Made by a program: the position numbers and the translations under genes
DNA from: Ostreococcus lucimarinus CCE9901
Taxonomy: Eukaryota > Chlorophyta > Mamiellophyceae > Mamiellales > Bathycoccaceae
Assembly: GCF_000092065.1 (NCBI RefSeq)
Contig: NC_009364.1
Span: 1 to 64,000 of the forward strand
Reading direction: 5' to 3'
DNA: 64,000 nt
Part shown: in pieces, positions 29,470-38,777 of the stretch
How the letters are laid out: each line of letters opens with the position of its first letter
Numbering within the stretch: position 1 is the stretch's first letter
Notes under the pieces: generated by a model
What the model saw: only the letters and a program-made list of their open reading frames with translations
Databases searched by the model: none
What the model was told of the DNA's origin: nothing

Positions 29470-32400
29470 ATGACGCGCGTGGTGGCCGTCGGTGCAATTC
29501 TCTTCTCCGTGACCCTGCTCTGTTCTCTCGTCGCGAGCGTGGGTGTATGTTCCAACGACCTCACAGGTGCATCCCTTCTCAATGCTTTGAGCGATATGAG
29601 GATAGGTACAGATACCGACATGAGTTTTGTATTCTTTGCCGCACTCGTAGACGTCGGTCTGCAGTCGTATTGCGGGAATACGCTGCGAAATTTGGGTAGT
29701 GCGTCTGCTCAGACTCTCATTCTCGTTCCCGACAGTGCCTTTGAGAGGGCGTCGATAGTCATGGATAAAGGATTAGAAGAAATAACAAGTGACAGAGTCC
29801 TCGTCTGTGAAATTTTGGAGTCATCCATCGTGCAAGCAGCATTGAACAGCCGCGATGTTCGAGACGGAGACGAGCTCTCTACCGCGTCAATGCGTATGCC
29901 CAAGCTTCGCGTAGACGTCGTTCAAGACATAAACGTTCGCAAATTACGAATTTTCACTGATGTTGGAACAACTATCGCTGATTTATTCGCGACAGATGTC
30001 GCTCTGTGTCCTCGCTTGAGTGCCGTGTTCGCCTCAGAGCTCTTGATACCATTAGTCGAGTCAAACGCTTTTCCCAGTGTGTGGAAGATATCAAAATCAT
30101 TACCAGAGCTTAGCACGAGTGCTGAAGCATTTCGAATCACTGATTCGTTGCGCGTGATATTCGAATCGAGCGAATACGATGGCTACGATGGGACTGTGGG
30201 GAGGTCAAGTTTGCAGACATGTGTCTTTGATGGAACAAATCATGGATTTCGCGCTTATTTCTTACCATCGAATCGCGCCTGGAGACGGTTCTTTCGCAAA
30301 ACTGAGCTCACAAAATCTGCTCTTTTCTCAGATTACTCCCTTCTTCTCAGTATCCTGCTTTACACTGAAGGACAGCTAACGTCGACACAGCAAAGTATTG
30401 ACTTGAAGTCGTACTTGTCGACGAGCCTCGTCCCAGGACAATTGCTACGCCCCGTCGGGGCGTCTACAATTTTGAGTGCCTTTCCAGGACAAGTGGAGAT
30501 TCCAGCTTTGCGAGTGGACGTGGACATATCTAAGGTCAGTTCGCGATACGTTAGAATTTCTGGTGGGAGCACGAGCAGTCGCTTTGATAACACCGCCGTC
30601 GTCGTCGCCGCAGATATTGTTTCATGCACTGGCATCGTCCATATCATCGATGATGTGCTAGTTCCACCAATGTTGACAGCATTTCGTCAGCTCTCATTGC
30701 GTAGCGAGCTGTCTATGTTTACAGATCTGTTACGAGCGCCCGCAATGCATGAGTTGATGCTCGAACTCGATACACCATCCGAAACGAATATATTTGCTGA
30801 CAGCGTCGTTTTCGCGCCAACAAATGTAGCGATTCGACTAACTTTGAATTACATCGGTTGGACGTTCGAAGATTTGTTCCAGAGGGACGCACTGTTGCGA
30901 CAATTTGTCACGTACCACGTCATAAGTACTCGAAGCGCCGAAGGAGCCCCTGAAAGACTCAAATTTCGTCTAGGACTCGGTCCCGAGGAACAGCAGTTTG
31001 CCACGCGCTTGGCATATCCAATCTTAGCGAAGAGCTACGCTAACACGTTCCAAGGCACGCCCATCGCTAAGACAGTGAAAGTACTCTCAACTCGCCGCGG
31101 CGTGAAAAAGTTCTTCACACCCCGCCATGTGCTTCGAGGACGTTTAAACTCTGCACGGTTCATCAAAAGTGACATTCCATCGACGAATGGCGGTATCGCT
31201 ATTATCGATGCGGCGCTCATTCCACCGACGGCGGAATTCGGAGTGACTCTTTACGATAGAATTCTTCGCACACCGACGCTGCGTGTTTTTCGTGAACTTA
31301 CAAGCGTTCTCGGCCTCCAGCGCGAGTTTGACACGCAAGGTTTTGGAAACGGTGACTGTACCGTATTTGCACCGACGGATTCCGCATGGGTTACCTTACT
31401 TGCCGATCTCATGACGACGCAGGAGGAAATCGCAAACCGCGCCACAGCGATGCTGTACGATATTATCATGCTCATGCTCGCCCCTAGAACGGAAGAATTT
31501 CAAGAGATTGAACGCGAACTTTATGACCCATGGCTGTCAAAGGACGCACTGGATGGTGACGAGCTCGTGACCGCGCTCTCGGGGTATACGACGGTGAGAG
31601 TACTTTGATTTAATTATTTCTCGTTTAATTATTTTTCCAAATTTTCCAGCATGCAAACATTATCCATTTCGGCGCATTTGAGAGATGCGTTGGTCAGAGC
31701 TGCACTCCTACGAGCACACTAGTAGCCGTACCTCGAGTTGTGGGTCCAGTGCTGGCGCAATCGTCGTTTACAAGGTAAATATATCGTATTCATCAGTGCA
31801 TCAATTTAATTAATTTCATCAGTACGACCTCATGGAAAAACTATGCAAGAATTATTTCGCCGGTACGCCGATTTTGTGCACGAGATCGCGCTATGAGCTC
31901 TGACAACTCAAGTAGGACATGGCAAGCGGACAACACGCCCTGAACGGCGAGCTTTACGTGGTAAAATAATTAGTTTTGGTCTGAGAAATATTTAATTAAT
32001 TTTCAATGTTCGTCCTGATTTCACAGATAGATACGGTGCTTCTACCGCGCCTTGGCGAGCGTTGCCGCACGGCAGACTTTACATACAACGCGGGCAGCGC
32101 ATTTGAGCTGCGAGATGGGCGCGTTCGACGATATGAGCGTTGTTTAGCACCGCCGTGTTCCTACACTTTACCAGGTGGGAATTATTTTCTCGAATTAATT
32201 TTTAAAACATTTCATTTGCTCCTACACGCGCGCTTTTTGCTGACCTTTGATTTTTCTACCGATCAAACAGGACTTTACGGTCGCGCTGGTGTGCGTATTT
32301 CTGTAGAAGCTTTCGTGACGTACGACGCGTTACCAATTTGCGACTCGTGGTGCGTATTAATTTCTTGGTGGTGGTGTGTTCCGTGCACCGGAGTAGTAGC

Positions 32401-33169
32401 TCAAACTATAGCCACGATCGGTGGATGTGCGCCCTATCAATCTCAGTGCGGTGGTTCCCTCGTTGTTTTCGTCACGGACGCGGGTGAAGTGCGATTTGGC
32501 GTGCAAACGTTCATGGACTCCTACAATAATTTACCGCTCAGTTTGGGCGGTGGTTTGCGCATCGTCGACGTCTCGGTGCCAGGCAAGGGTTTTTTTGCGC
32601 GCGACGGGATCGCGTTCAAAGTGCTCTGCACGTACGATGGCGTTTCGAATACGACAAAGATTTACATCAATGATAAGTTAAGGGGTATAGCAGATCCGTT
32701 CGTCATGGGTCAGTTTTTGTTTCGCCCGTTCCACAACGTATCCGGGAACTTGCACGAGAAGATCACGATTGGCAACAGCATGCACTCGGCTGCTTCCGCC
32801 ACGAACACTTTAACTGACTTTCAAGGTATGCACGAGACGAGTAATGGAACTCCAGATACACGAGATGGCACATTACCGGCAATTGGTCAATTTGCGACCT
32901 ATGACGCCTCGCCGCTCTTCGACGGCTCCCCAACAACGCAATATTTCTTGCCGTGGAGGGGCACGATTCACGAGGTGTACGTGTATTTTGACAACGGACT
33001 ATATCAAGGGATTAGATATCCTTCAACTTGCGTGCACTTAGAGCCCGTCGAACCCGAAGCCGATGATTTTAGTGATTTTGTGACTCGTCGCCGCCGTCTC
33101 CACGAGACGCCGGTTTCCAGAGTGCGCGTTGGCCCTCGGCGGCGTAGTGACATTCGGGCTACTAGCTAG
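29470..33169 (+). CDS. Secreted multi-fasciclin protein with LamG-like C-terminus, six exons
   Basis: I join exons 29470-31593, 31650-31774, 31823-31862, 31916-31960, 32027-32174 and 32271-33169; all phases agree and give 1126 residues. Introns are 56, 48, 53, 66 and 96 nt, all GT-AG. A signal peptide (VAVGAILFSVTLLCSLVASVG) is followed by about four FAS1 (fasciclin) domains, recognisable by TLILVPDSAFERA, AYFLPSNRAWRRF, SVVFAPTNVAIRL and CTVFAPTDSAW and their closing motifs VHIIDDVLVPP, IAIIDAALIPP and, across two splice junctions, ALNGELYV-IDTVLLP. FAS1 domains mediate adhesion at cell surfaces. The Cys-rich C-terminal third resembles a concanavalin-A/LamG fold and ends in a basic tail without membrane anchor. 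Base composition is AT-richer than its neighbours. The first ATG is preceded directly by an in-frame GTG. Confidence 0.82.
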
Positions 33170-33187
33170 AGGTCGAAACTACACAAA

Positions 33188-36100
33188 CTATAAGACTAAT
33201 GATTTGAGAATGTTTGCCGCGAAAGTCGCTTCCCTACTTTCCTTCCTGTCACCATCAAAGCAACACTCAGGCACGATGGCAGAAACAGGGGGAAGACTGA
33301 CTCGCTGCGATCCAGCCTCGGGCGCGACACTCCAGACTGGAGTGGGAATGTCAACCAAAAGACAGCCACGAGCCGCGGTTGCCATCGAGTATAGCCAAAC
33401 TTCATCACCGTTGACTTTTGCGAAAGCACGCGTTGCGTTCGCTGCGACGAGTCGCAAAGCCTCGTCGTCCTCCATGGCAAGCTTGGCCACGACGGGCACT
33501 GCCGCCCCGAGCAAATCGTGTAGCGCTTGCTTTGATTTTTCGCACGATGCGATGGATTCTAAAGTATCGCATATTTTGATACGGATGCGTCTCGTAAGCT
33601 CTGATGAAATCTCCGACTCAGCGATGAAGCTTGCATCGACGGTATCTGCCAGCGTAAGAAGTTCGAGCGATCGGTGTCGTTTGTCAACGTGACAAACACC
33701 TTGTTGCAAAACGCGCGACAGTATAGGCCATAGATCCGAGTTCATGCGTTTGGCGATGAAATCGCCACCACTTGTCGAAGCCATGGTTCGAAGTAACGAC
33801 AAACTCGCTTCGTACGCTTCAGCTTGAATCGAAATTTGAAATCGGTCGCTGAGCGATGATACCGCATGAGGCCAGATGTTATGGATGTGTGGCAGTACAC
33901 GGGCATCTTTGTAGAGGGAAGCCACATCAAAAGGCGTGGAATTCCTGCCTCCGTAAGCTTTGAGTACTTTTAAGACGTATTTATCATGCGTCAATGCAGA
34001 TTCTGCTGCTGAAAGGCTCTCAAGAGCGAACGAGCAAGCCGTTGCAGATAAACTTCGAACGCCGGCGTAAGGCGACTCCAGCAGCGCGCTGACCGATCTC
34101 AGCAAGTCTATCGCACAACCGACCATGGCCTGAAGGCGACGAACGCGCTCCAAGGACTGAGCCCGGGTGGTTTCAATGTCCTGCGAAAGCACCGAACGCA
34201 TTTCTTCGACAAAGACCTCCGTCAGCTCGTTCTCGTCTTCGCTGTCTGGCTCCTCCGGGTGATACTTTTGTATGCTAGCCACAACACCTCGCGAGTGTGT
34301 CTCTATCTCTCGCACCTCGAGCAACACTGCTGAACAATATTCATTCATTACGAGCAGAAAATCTTCGGAGTGCTCCGCATTTTTTTCTCTATTGACGATC
34401 AAAAATGTGCGCAACGCCAATCGAATCGGCTCTGCGAGAAGCTTCACCATGCTCTTTGCCGCATCAGTCCTCCTCAGAATAGCCGCAAAGAGTCGAGGAG
34501 CGCGTGAGTGCTTATCTAAATGCCGCATTTGTCGAGAAAGCATATCCACAACGTAGTCTGCGTTCGCAACGACAAGACTCGCTATTGGTGAATCATCGGT
34601 TGAATTGTATTCTCCGCTTTGAGCCAACTTGAGCAAAACAAGCGCTGCGGTGTCTCGCACCTCAAGCGATTCTTCACCGAGCTTATCGAGTAATGGACAA
34701 AGTACGTTTGTCAAAAATGCACTTGTTCGTATGTGATCTTTGCCGAGTCCTTCTCCGATGATCCCCATGCCTTCCATCAACACGCGTAGTAAAAGAGCGT
34801 TGTCCGGTTCCGCAGCGTCAAGATTCCACACCTCGCTGCATACGTACTCTTCGACGATCAAACTGGAGACGCGAACAAGATATTCTCTTTCGACTGCTGA
34901 TTCAGTGATGGCGCCAAAAAGCATTTCATTGAGCGCTATCAGGTGGGCTGCCGCGTTTCTTTGCCATGCACCCGCGGTGCCCAATGCGTCGAGCTCTGCA
35001 TCATTTCTCAATGTGCCGAGAAAGTATTGCGCCATTGGCACAAAATACGTTTCCAGTGAAGATTCGTTTGTGATTGATGCCGCTCGACCGAGTAATCTTA
35101 GCATTTTTGCAAAACTTTTGTACATGGATGCGTCGGGGAAGTACTGCAACCTAGGAGGCGCCCGTGGCAACCCTTGCGCCGTCGACACGCTGGCTTCGGT
35201 CAAATCAATTAAACTTATCATCTGCGCGCTGCCATCTCGTCGTTGAGAAGAAAATGTTTCGATGAGCAGACACTCCGCAATGGTAGAGCACAAATGTTCT
35301 CTCGAGCTCGGACGGGCGAATAGCGTTTCTTTCAAGCGCCGAGCGCCGGCGAATTCCAGAGCGATGAGCAAGCGCTGAAGATGCCCGACAGCCTTATCGG
35401 AAGAATCACGCAGCGTGTCTGCTATGTTGGACAAATCGTCTTTTATGATTGCCTCCAAGTCTGCTCGGACGACGTAGCCGAGGTTGTCAAGAGATCTCAA
35501 ATCTTCCAATATGGGCGTCGAGACTTGTGCCCAACTATCTCCCGCGAGCGTGAGTAAGCACTCCATCATTCTACGCCTCGTCTTCGCGCCCAGAACTTTT
35601 GCACAATGTTTTAAGACGCTACTCGCCATTTTTCCAGTCGCAAGTCTCACGGTCGCGCGCTGATGACTCGCTAAGGGTGGAATTGTCGCTAAGAGCGCCG
35701 CTTCAACGCGAGAGCTCGCGAGAGAGAGCCATTCTTTATCTCGAACCACCTTGAGATCTTTACCAGCGTTCGCAGGGGATACGGACGCGTTTTCGTCGTT
35801 CATATCCCTCGACATATTTTTTGCGTTCGATTCCAGCTGATCGTCTATCGATCGAGCGACGAGAGAACCCAGTGCGCTTTGCAACGCATTTGCACCTTCG
35901 CCCTCTGCGGAATCGCCGAGCTCTGATTCGTACAACGAGTCGTTCAGAACGCACGACAGAATGGACGCCATCGAACTCAGGGCAAACTCGACGCCATCTG
36001 CGCCAGTTCCTCCCGGCCCAGCGCCAACGTTTGGGCGAACACCACTCGCCGCGACTAACGCCTTGGTCAACCCAGACACCGTGCCCGGAAGGAAAAACGC

Positions 36101-36847
36101 GAGAGCATCGGCGTCGGCGACAAATCGAATCAAGCAATCGAGCGTGTTCAACGCACTCGAGCGCAGAAGCTTACTCCCTTGCGACCCCGCGCTTGTTTCT
36201 TCGTGCGAAATCGCAAGGAGCGTAGAAATCGTGAACCCGAGCATAGGTGCGATCTCGGAGGCGCCTCGAAATGCTGCTTGCACCTCTGTGGACGCCGCCG
36301 CGCAAAACGCGCGCGTCGCCTCCAAGACTTCCATGCATACCGTCTCGTACTCGCCTCGTCGCGGTAACGACAAGACACCGACAATCCCACTGAATATTCT
36401 CAATCCCATTTCTCGCGTACAGTCTTCCCCGCTTTTCGTCATCGCCTCTCCCGTCGTTCGCAGCGCGCTCTCGAGCAACCGCCGCCGGCGCGCCACATCC
36501 TTCGGCGCCGTCGTCGCTTCAACATCACTCGGCGCGCTCGACTCCTCCATCATTCGCGACACGTTCGCTCGAAGTATCTCCACGCACGGTATCGCGCACA
36601 GTTCCAGCGCGCGTCGCTCGCTCGGTGCTTCCGCGTGCGTCTTCCGTAGGCGCTCCACGGCGTCTCGCGCCTCGTCCGCGAACCGCGCCTCCGCGCGTCC
36701 TCGCGCCGCGCTCACCATCACCGCTCGACTGGCGTCGATGAGCGCATCGGTCGCGCCCGTCGTCGCCGTCGTCGTCGTCGTCGCGTCCCGTTCGTTCGTC
36801 GCTTCCGTCGACATCTCCGCGAAACGAGTTTCGCGCGGCGAATCCAT
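33188..36847 (-). CDS. TTI1: TELO2-interacting protein 1 (TTI1) homologue
   Basis: 1219 residues from ATG 36847 (MDSPRETRFAEM); the open frame upstream is low complexity and overlaps the divergent helicase promoter. TTI1 with TELO2 and TTI2 forms the TTT co-chaperone that matures PIKK kinases such as TOR, ATM and ATR. The protein is an all-helical HEAT-repeat solenoid; family-like pieces include FLPGTVSGLTKALVAA (about 245) and the RNAAAHLIALNEMLFG block (about 630). The length matches TTI1 (about 1090-1300). Its 3' end is only 18 bp from the fasciclin gene stop. Recognition is by overall pattern, not by a catalytic motif. Confidence 0.78.
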   Translation of the reverse strand: MDSPRETRFAEMSTEATNERDATTTTTATTGATDALIDASRAVMVSAARGRAEARFADEARDAVERLRKTHAEAPSERRALELCAIPCVEILRANVSRMMEESSAPSDVEATTAPKDVARRRRLLESALRTTGEAMTKSGEDCTREMGLRIFSGIVGVLSLPRRGEYETVCMEVLEATRAFCAAASTEVQAAFRGASEIAPMLGFTISTLLAISHEETSAGSQGSKLLRSSALNTLDCLIRFVADADALAFFLPGTVSGLTKALVAASGVRPNVGAGPGGTGADGVEFALSSMASILSCVLNDSLYESELGDSAEGEGANALQSALGSLVARSIDDQLESNAKNMSRDMNDENASVSPANAGKDLKVVRDKEWLSLASSRVEAALLATIPPLASHQRATVRLATGKMASSVLKHCAKVLGAKTRRRMMECLLTLAGDSWAQVSTPILEDLRSLDNLGYVVRADLEAIIKDDLSNIADTLRDSSDKAVGHLQRLLIALEFAGARRLKETLFARPSSREHLCSTIAECLLIETFSSQRRDGSAQMISLIDLTEASVSTAQGLPRAPPRLQYFPDASMYKSFAKMLRLLGRAASITNESSLETYFVPMAQYFLGTLRNDAELDALGTAGAWQRNAAAHLIALNEMLFGAITESAVEREYLVRVSSLIVEEYVCSEVWNLDAAEPDNALLLRVLMEGMGIIGEGLGKDHIRTSAFLTNVLCPLLDKLGEESLEVRDTAALVLLKLAQSGEYNSTDDSPIASLVVANADYVVDMLSRQMRHLDKHSRAPRLFAAILRRTDAAKSMVKLLAEPIRLALRTFLIVNREKNAEHSEDFLLVMNEYCSAVLLEVREIETHSRGVVASIQKYHPEEPDSEDENELTEVFVEEMRSVLSQDIETTRAQSLERVRRLQAMVGCAIDLLRSVSALLESPYAGVRSLSATACSFALESLSAAESALTHDKYVLKVLKAYGGRNSTPFDVASLYKDARVLPHIHNIWPHAVSSLSDRFQISIQAEAYEASLSLLRTMASTSGGDFIAKRMNSDLWPILSRVLQQGVCHVDKRHRSLELLTLADTVDASFIAESEISSELTRRIRIKICDTLESIASCEKSKQALHDLLGAAVPVVAKLAMEDDEALRLVAANATRAFAKVNGDEVWLYSMATAARGCLLVDIPTPVWSVAPEAGSQRVSLPPVSAIVPECCFDGDRKESREATFAANILKSLVL

Positions 36848-37150
36848 CGAAATCTCTCGAATCAATCCAATCGACCCAATCGCTCGCGCGTTCGCGCGTT
36901 CGCGATCGGTGTCCGGCGCGCGCGCGATCGTCGACTCGAGTTCGTCGGTGCGTTCGCGCGCGTCATCGTCCGTCGCGTCCGTCGCGTTGTGCGACGCGCG
37001 TCGTCCGCAGTCGTCCTCGCGCGCGCAGTCAGTCAGTCGGTTCGGTCGTTCGGTCGTTCGGTCGTTCGTTCGGTCGTTCGTTCGTTCGTTCGTTCGGCGT
37101 CCCCGGTCCCGCCGCCGCCGCCGCGGACGACGCACAACTCGACGACGACG
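36848..37150. promoter_or_regulatory. Divergent TTI1/DBP3 promoter with TTCG tetranucleotide array
   Basis: This 303-bp space between two starts contains an imperfect (TTCG/GTCG)n array from about 37040 to 37096. No gene is supported. The array would be transcribed in one or both 5' leaders. Confidence 0.7.
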
Positions 37151-38743
37151 ATGGGGAAAGAGGGCAAGAGGGAGAAGAAGAAGGAGAAGAAGGAGAAGAA
37201 GGAGAAGAAGGAGAAGAAGGGCAAGCGCGAGCGCGACGCGAACCGCGACGGCGGCGCGCGGGAGTCGTCGAAACCCACCACGGCGACGAAAAAGGCAAAG
37301 ACGACGCGCGATGACGAGGGACAGACGTTCGGGATGGCGGCGGTGGGCGATCGATCGATCGCACAGTCCGGTGATACGTTTCAACGCGTGTTTTACGACG
37401 CCCCGGCGTCGTTGAAGTCGATGTCGGCGAGCGAGGTGCAGGCGGCGCGAGACGCGTTGGCGGTGACGCAGGTGGACGGTTTGTCGACGGATTTAGCGCC
37501 GGTGTCTTCATTCGCAGATGCGGGGTTTTCGAAGGAGCTGCTGCGAGTGACGGCACAGTTTAAGACGCCGTCACCGATTCAAGCGCAATCTTGGCCGATC
37601 ATCATGAGCGGGCACGACATGGTGGGGATCGCGGCGACGGGTTCCGGGAAGACGCTCGCGTTTGGGATGCCGGCGCTGACGCAGATTCACTCGCAACCAC
37701 CCTGCAAGCCCGGTCAGCCGATCTGTTTAGTGCTCGCACCGACGCGAGAATTGGCGCAACAAACGGCCAAGGTGTTTGACGACGCCGGCGAGGCTTCTGG
37801 GGTGAGGTGCGTATGCGTGTACGGGGGCGCTCCCAAGTACGAACAAAAGGCACAGATGAAGGCGGGCGGCGGAGCCGCGGTCATCGTCGCGACACCGGGT
37901 CGTCTTCGAGATTTCATGGAAGAGGGCGTGATTAAACTTGATAGAGTGACGATGTTAGTGCTCGATGAGGCCGATCGCATGCTGGATTTGGGTTTTGAGC
38001 CTGAAATTCGCGCCATCGCCGGCGCCACGCGCGCCGATCGACAAACCGTGATGTTTTCTGCGACGTGGCCTCAGAGTGTGCAAAGCCTCGCTTCGGAGTT
38101 TATGTGCAATCCTATCAAGGTTCGCATCGGTGCCGAAGGTTTGAAAGCTTCTCAAAGCATAACTCAAATCGTCGAAGTCGTCGAGCCGCAGGACAAGGAT
38201 AGACATTTGGCGCGAGTCATGAAGCAATATTTGGGCAAAGGCAAAGAGGTGCCTCGAACCCTCATTTTCGGTTTGTACAAGAAAGAGTGCGCAAATTTGC
38301 ACCAAAGACTTAGCCGTGAATGGCCAGCAGTGTGTATTCACGGCGACATGTCTCAGCATGATCGTGAAAAGTCGGTCGATGCGTTCAAGAAAGGCACGTC
38401 TCGAATCTTGATTGCCACCGACGTCGCCGCCCGAGGTCTCGACATTAAAGAGGTGGAGTATGTCATCAATTATACGTTTCCTCTCACCACGGAGGACTAT
38501 GTTCACAGAATCGGTCGTACCGGTCGCGCTGGTGCAACGGGCTTGGCTCACACATTTTTTACATTGCACGACAAGGCGAGAGCGGGCGAACTCGTCAACG
38601 TGTTACGAAAAGCTGGCGCAGAAGTTCCAGAAGAACTCACTAAGTTCGGCACGCACGTGAAGAAGAAAGAAAGTAAGTTGTATGGCGCGCATTTCAAGGA
38701 CGTGGACATGTCGGTGAAGGCTACGAAGATCACGTTCGATTAA
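37151..38743 (+). CDS. DBP3: DEAD-box RNA helicase, DBP3 / plant RH5-like
   Basis: 530 residues from ATG 37151. DBP3 acts in nucleolar pre-rRNA processing. The N-terminus carries a run of KKEKKEKK repeats encoded by GAGAAGAAG units (about 37167-37220), typical of DBP3. All helicase motifs are present: Q motif FKTPSPIQAQSWP, Walker A AATGSGKT, PTRELAQQ, TPGRL, DEAD (LDEADRMLDLGFE), SATWP, ATDVAARGLD and HRIGRTGRAG. The C-terminus is short, without the RS or RGG tail of DDX5-type proteins. The gene is divergent from TTI1 and converges on the intermediate peptidase with a 34-bp gap. Confidence 0.9.
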   Translation: MGKEGKREKKKEKKEKKEKKEKKGKRERDANRDGGARESSKPTTATKKAKTTRDDEGQTFGMAAVGDRSIAQSGDTFQRVFYDAPASLKSMSASEVQAARDALAVTQVDGLSTDLAPVSSFADAGFSKELLRVTAQFKTPSPIQAQSWPIIMSGHDMVGIAATGSGKTLAFGMPALTQIHSQPPCKPGQPICLVLAPTRELAQQTAKVFDDAGEASGVRCVCVYGGAPKYEQKAQMKAGGGAAVIVATPGRLRDFMEEGVIKLDRVTMLVLDEADRMLDLGFEPEIRAIAGATRADRQTVMFSATWPQSVQSLASEFMCNPIKVRIGAEGLKASQSITQIVEVVEPQDKDRHLARVMKQYLGKGKEVPRTLIFGLYKKECANLHQRLSREWPAVCIHGDMSQHDREKSVDAFKKGTSRILIATDVAARGLDIKEVEYVINYTFPLTTEDYVHRIGRTGRAGATGLAHTFFTLHDKARAGELVNVLRKAGAEVPEELTKFGTHVKKKESKLYGAHFKDVDMSVKATKITFD

Positions 38744-38777
38744 ATCTCTAGTGTGAACGCTACGTAATACGGGTATG

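Noticed and set aside
32340-32405. Possible sixth intron in the fasciclin gene (GTATTAATTTC to GTAG)
   Set aside because: The donor looks plausible but the acceptors do not preserve the frame; the exon reads through without stops.
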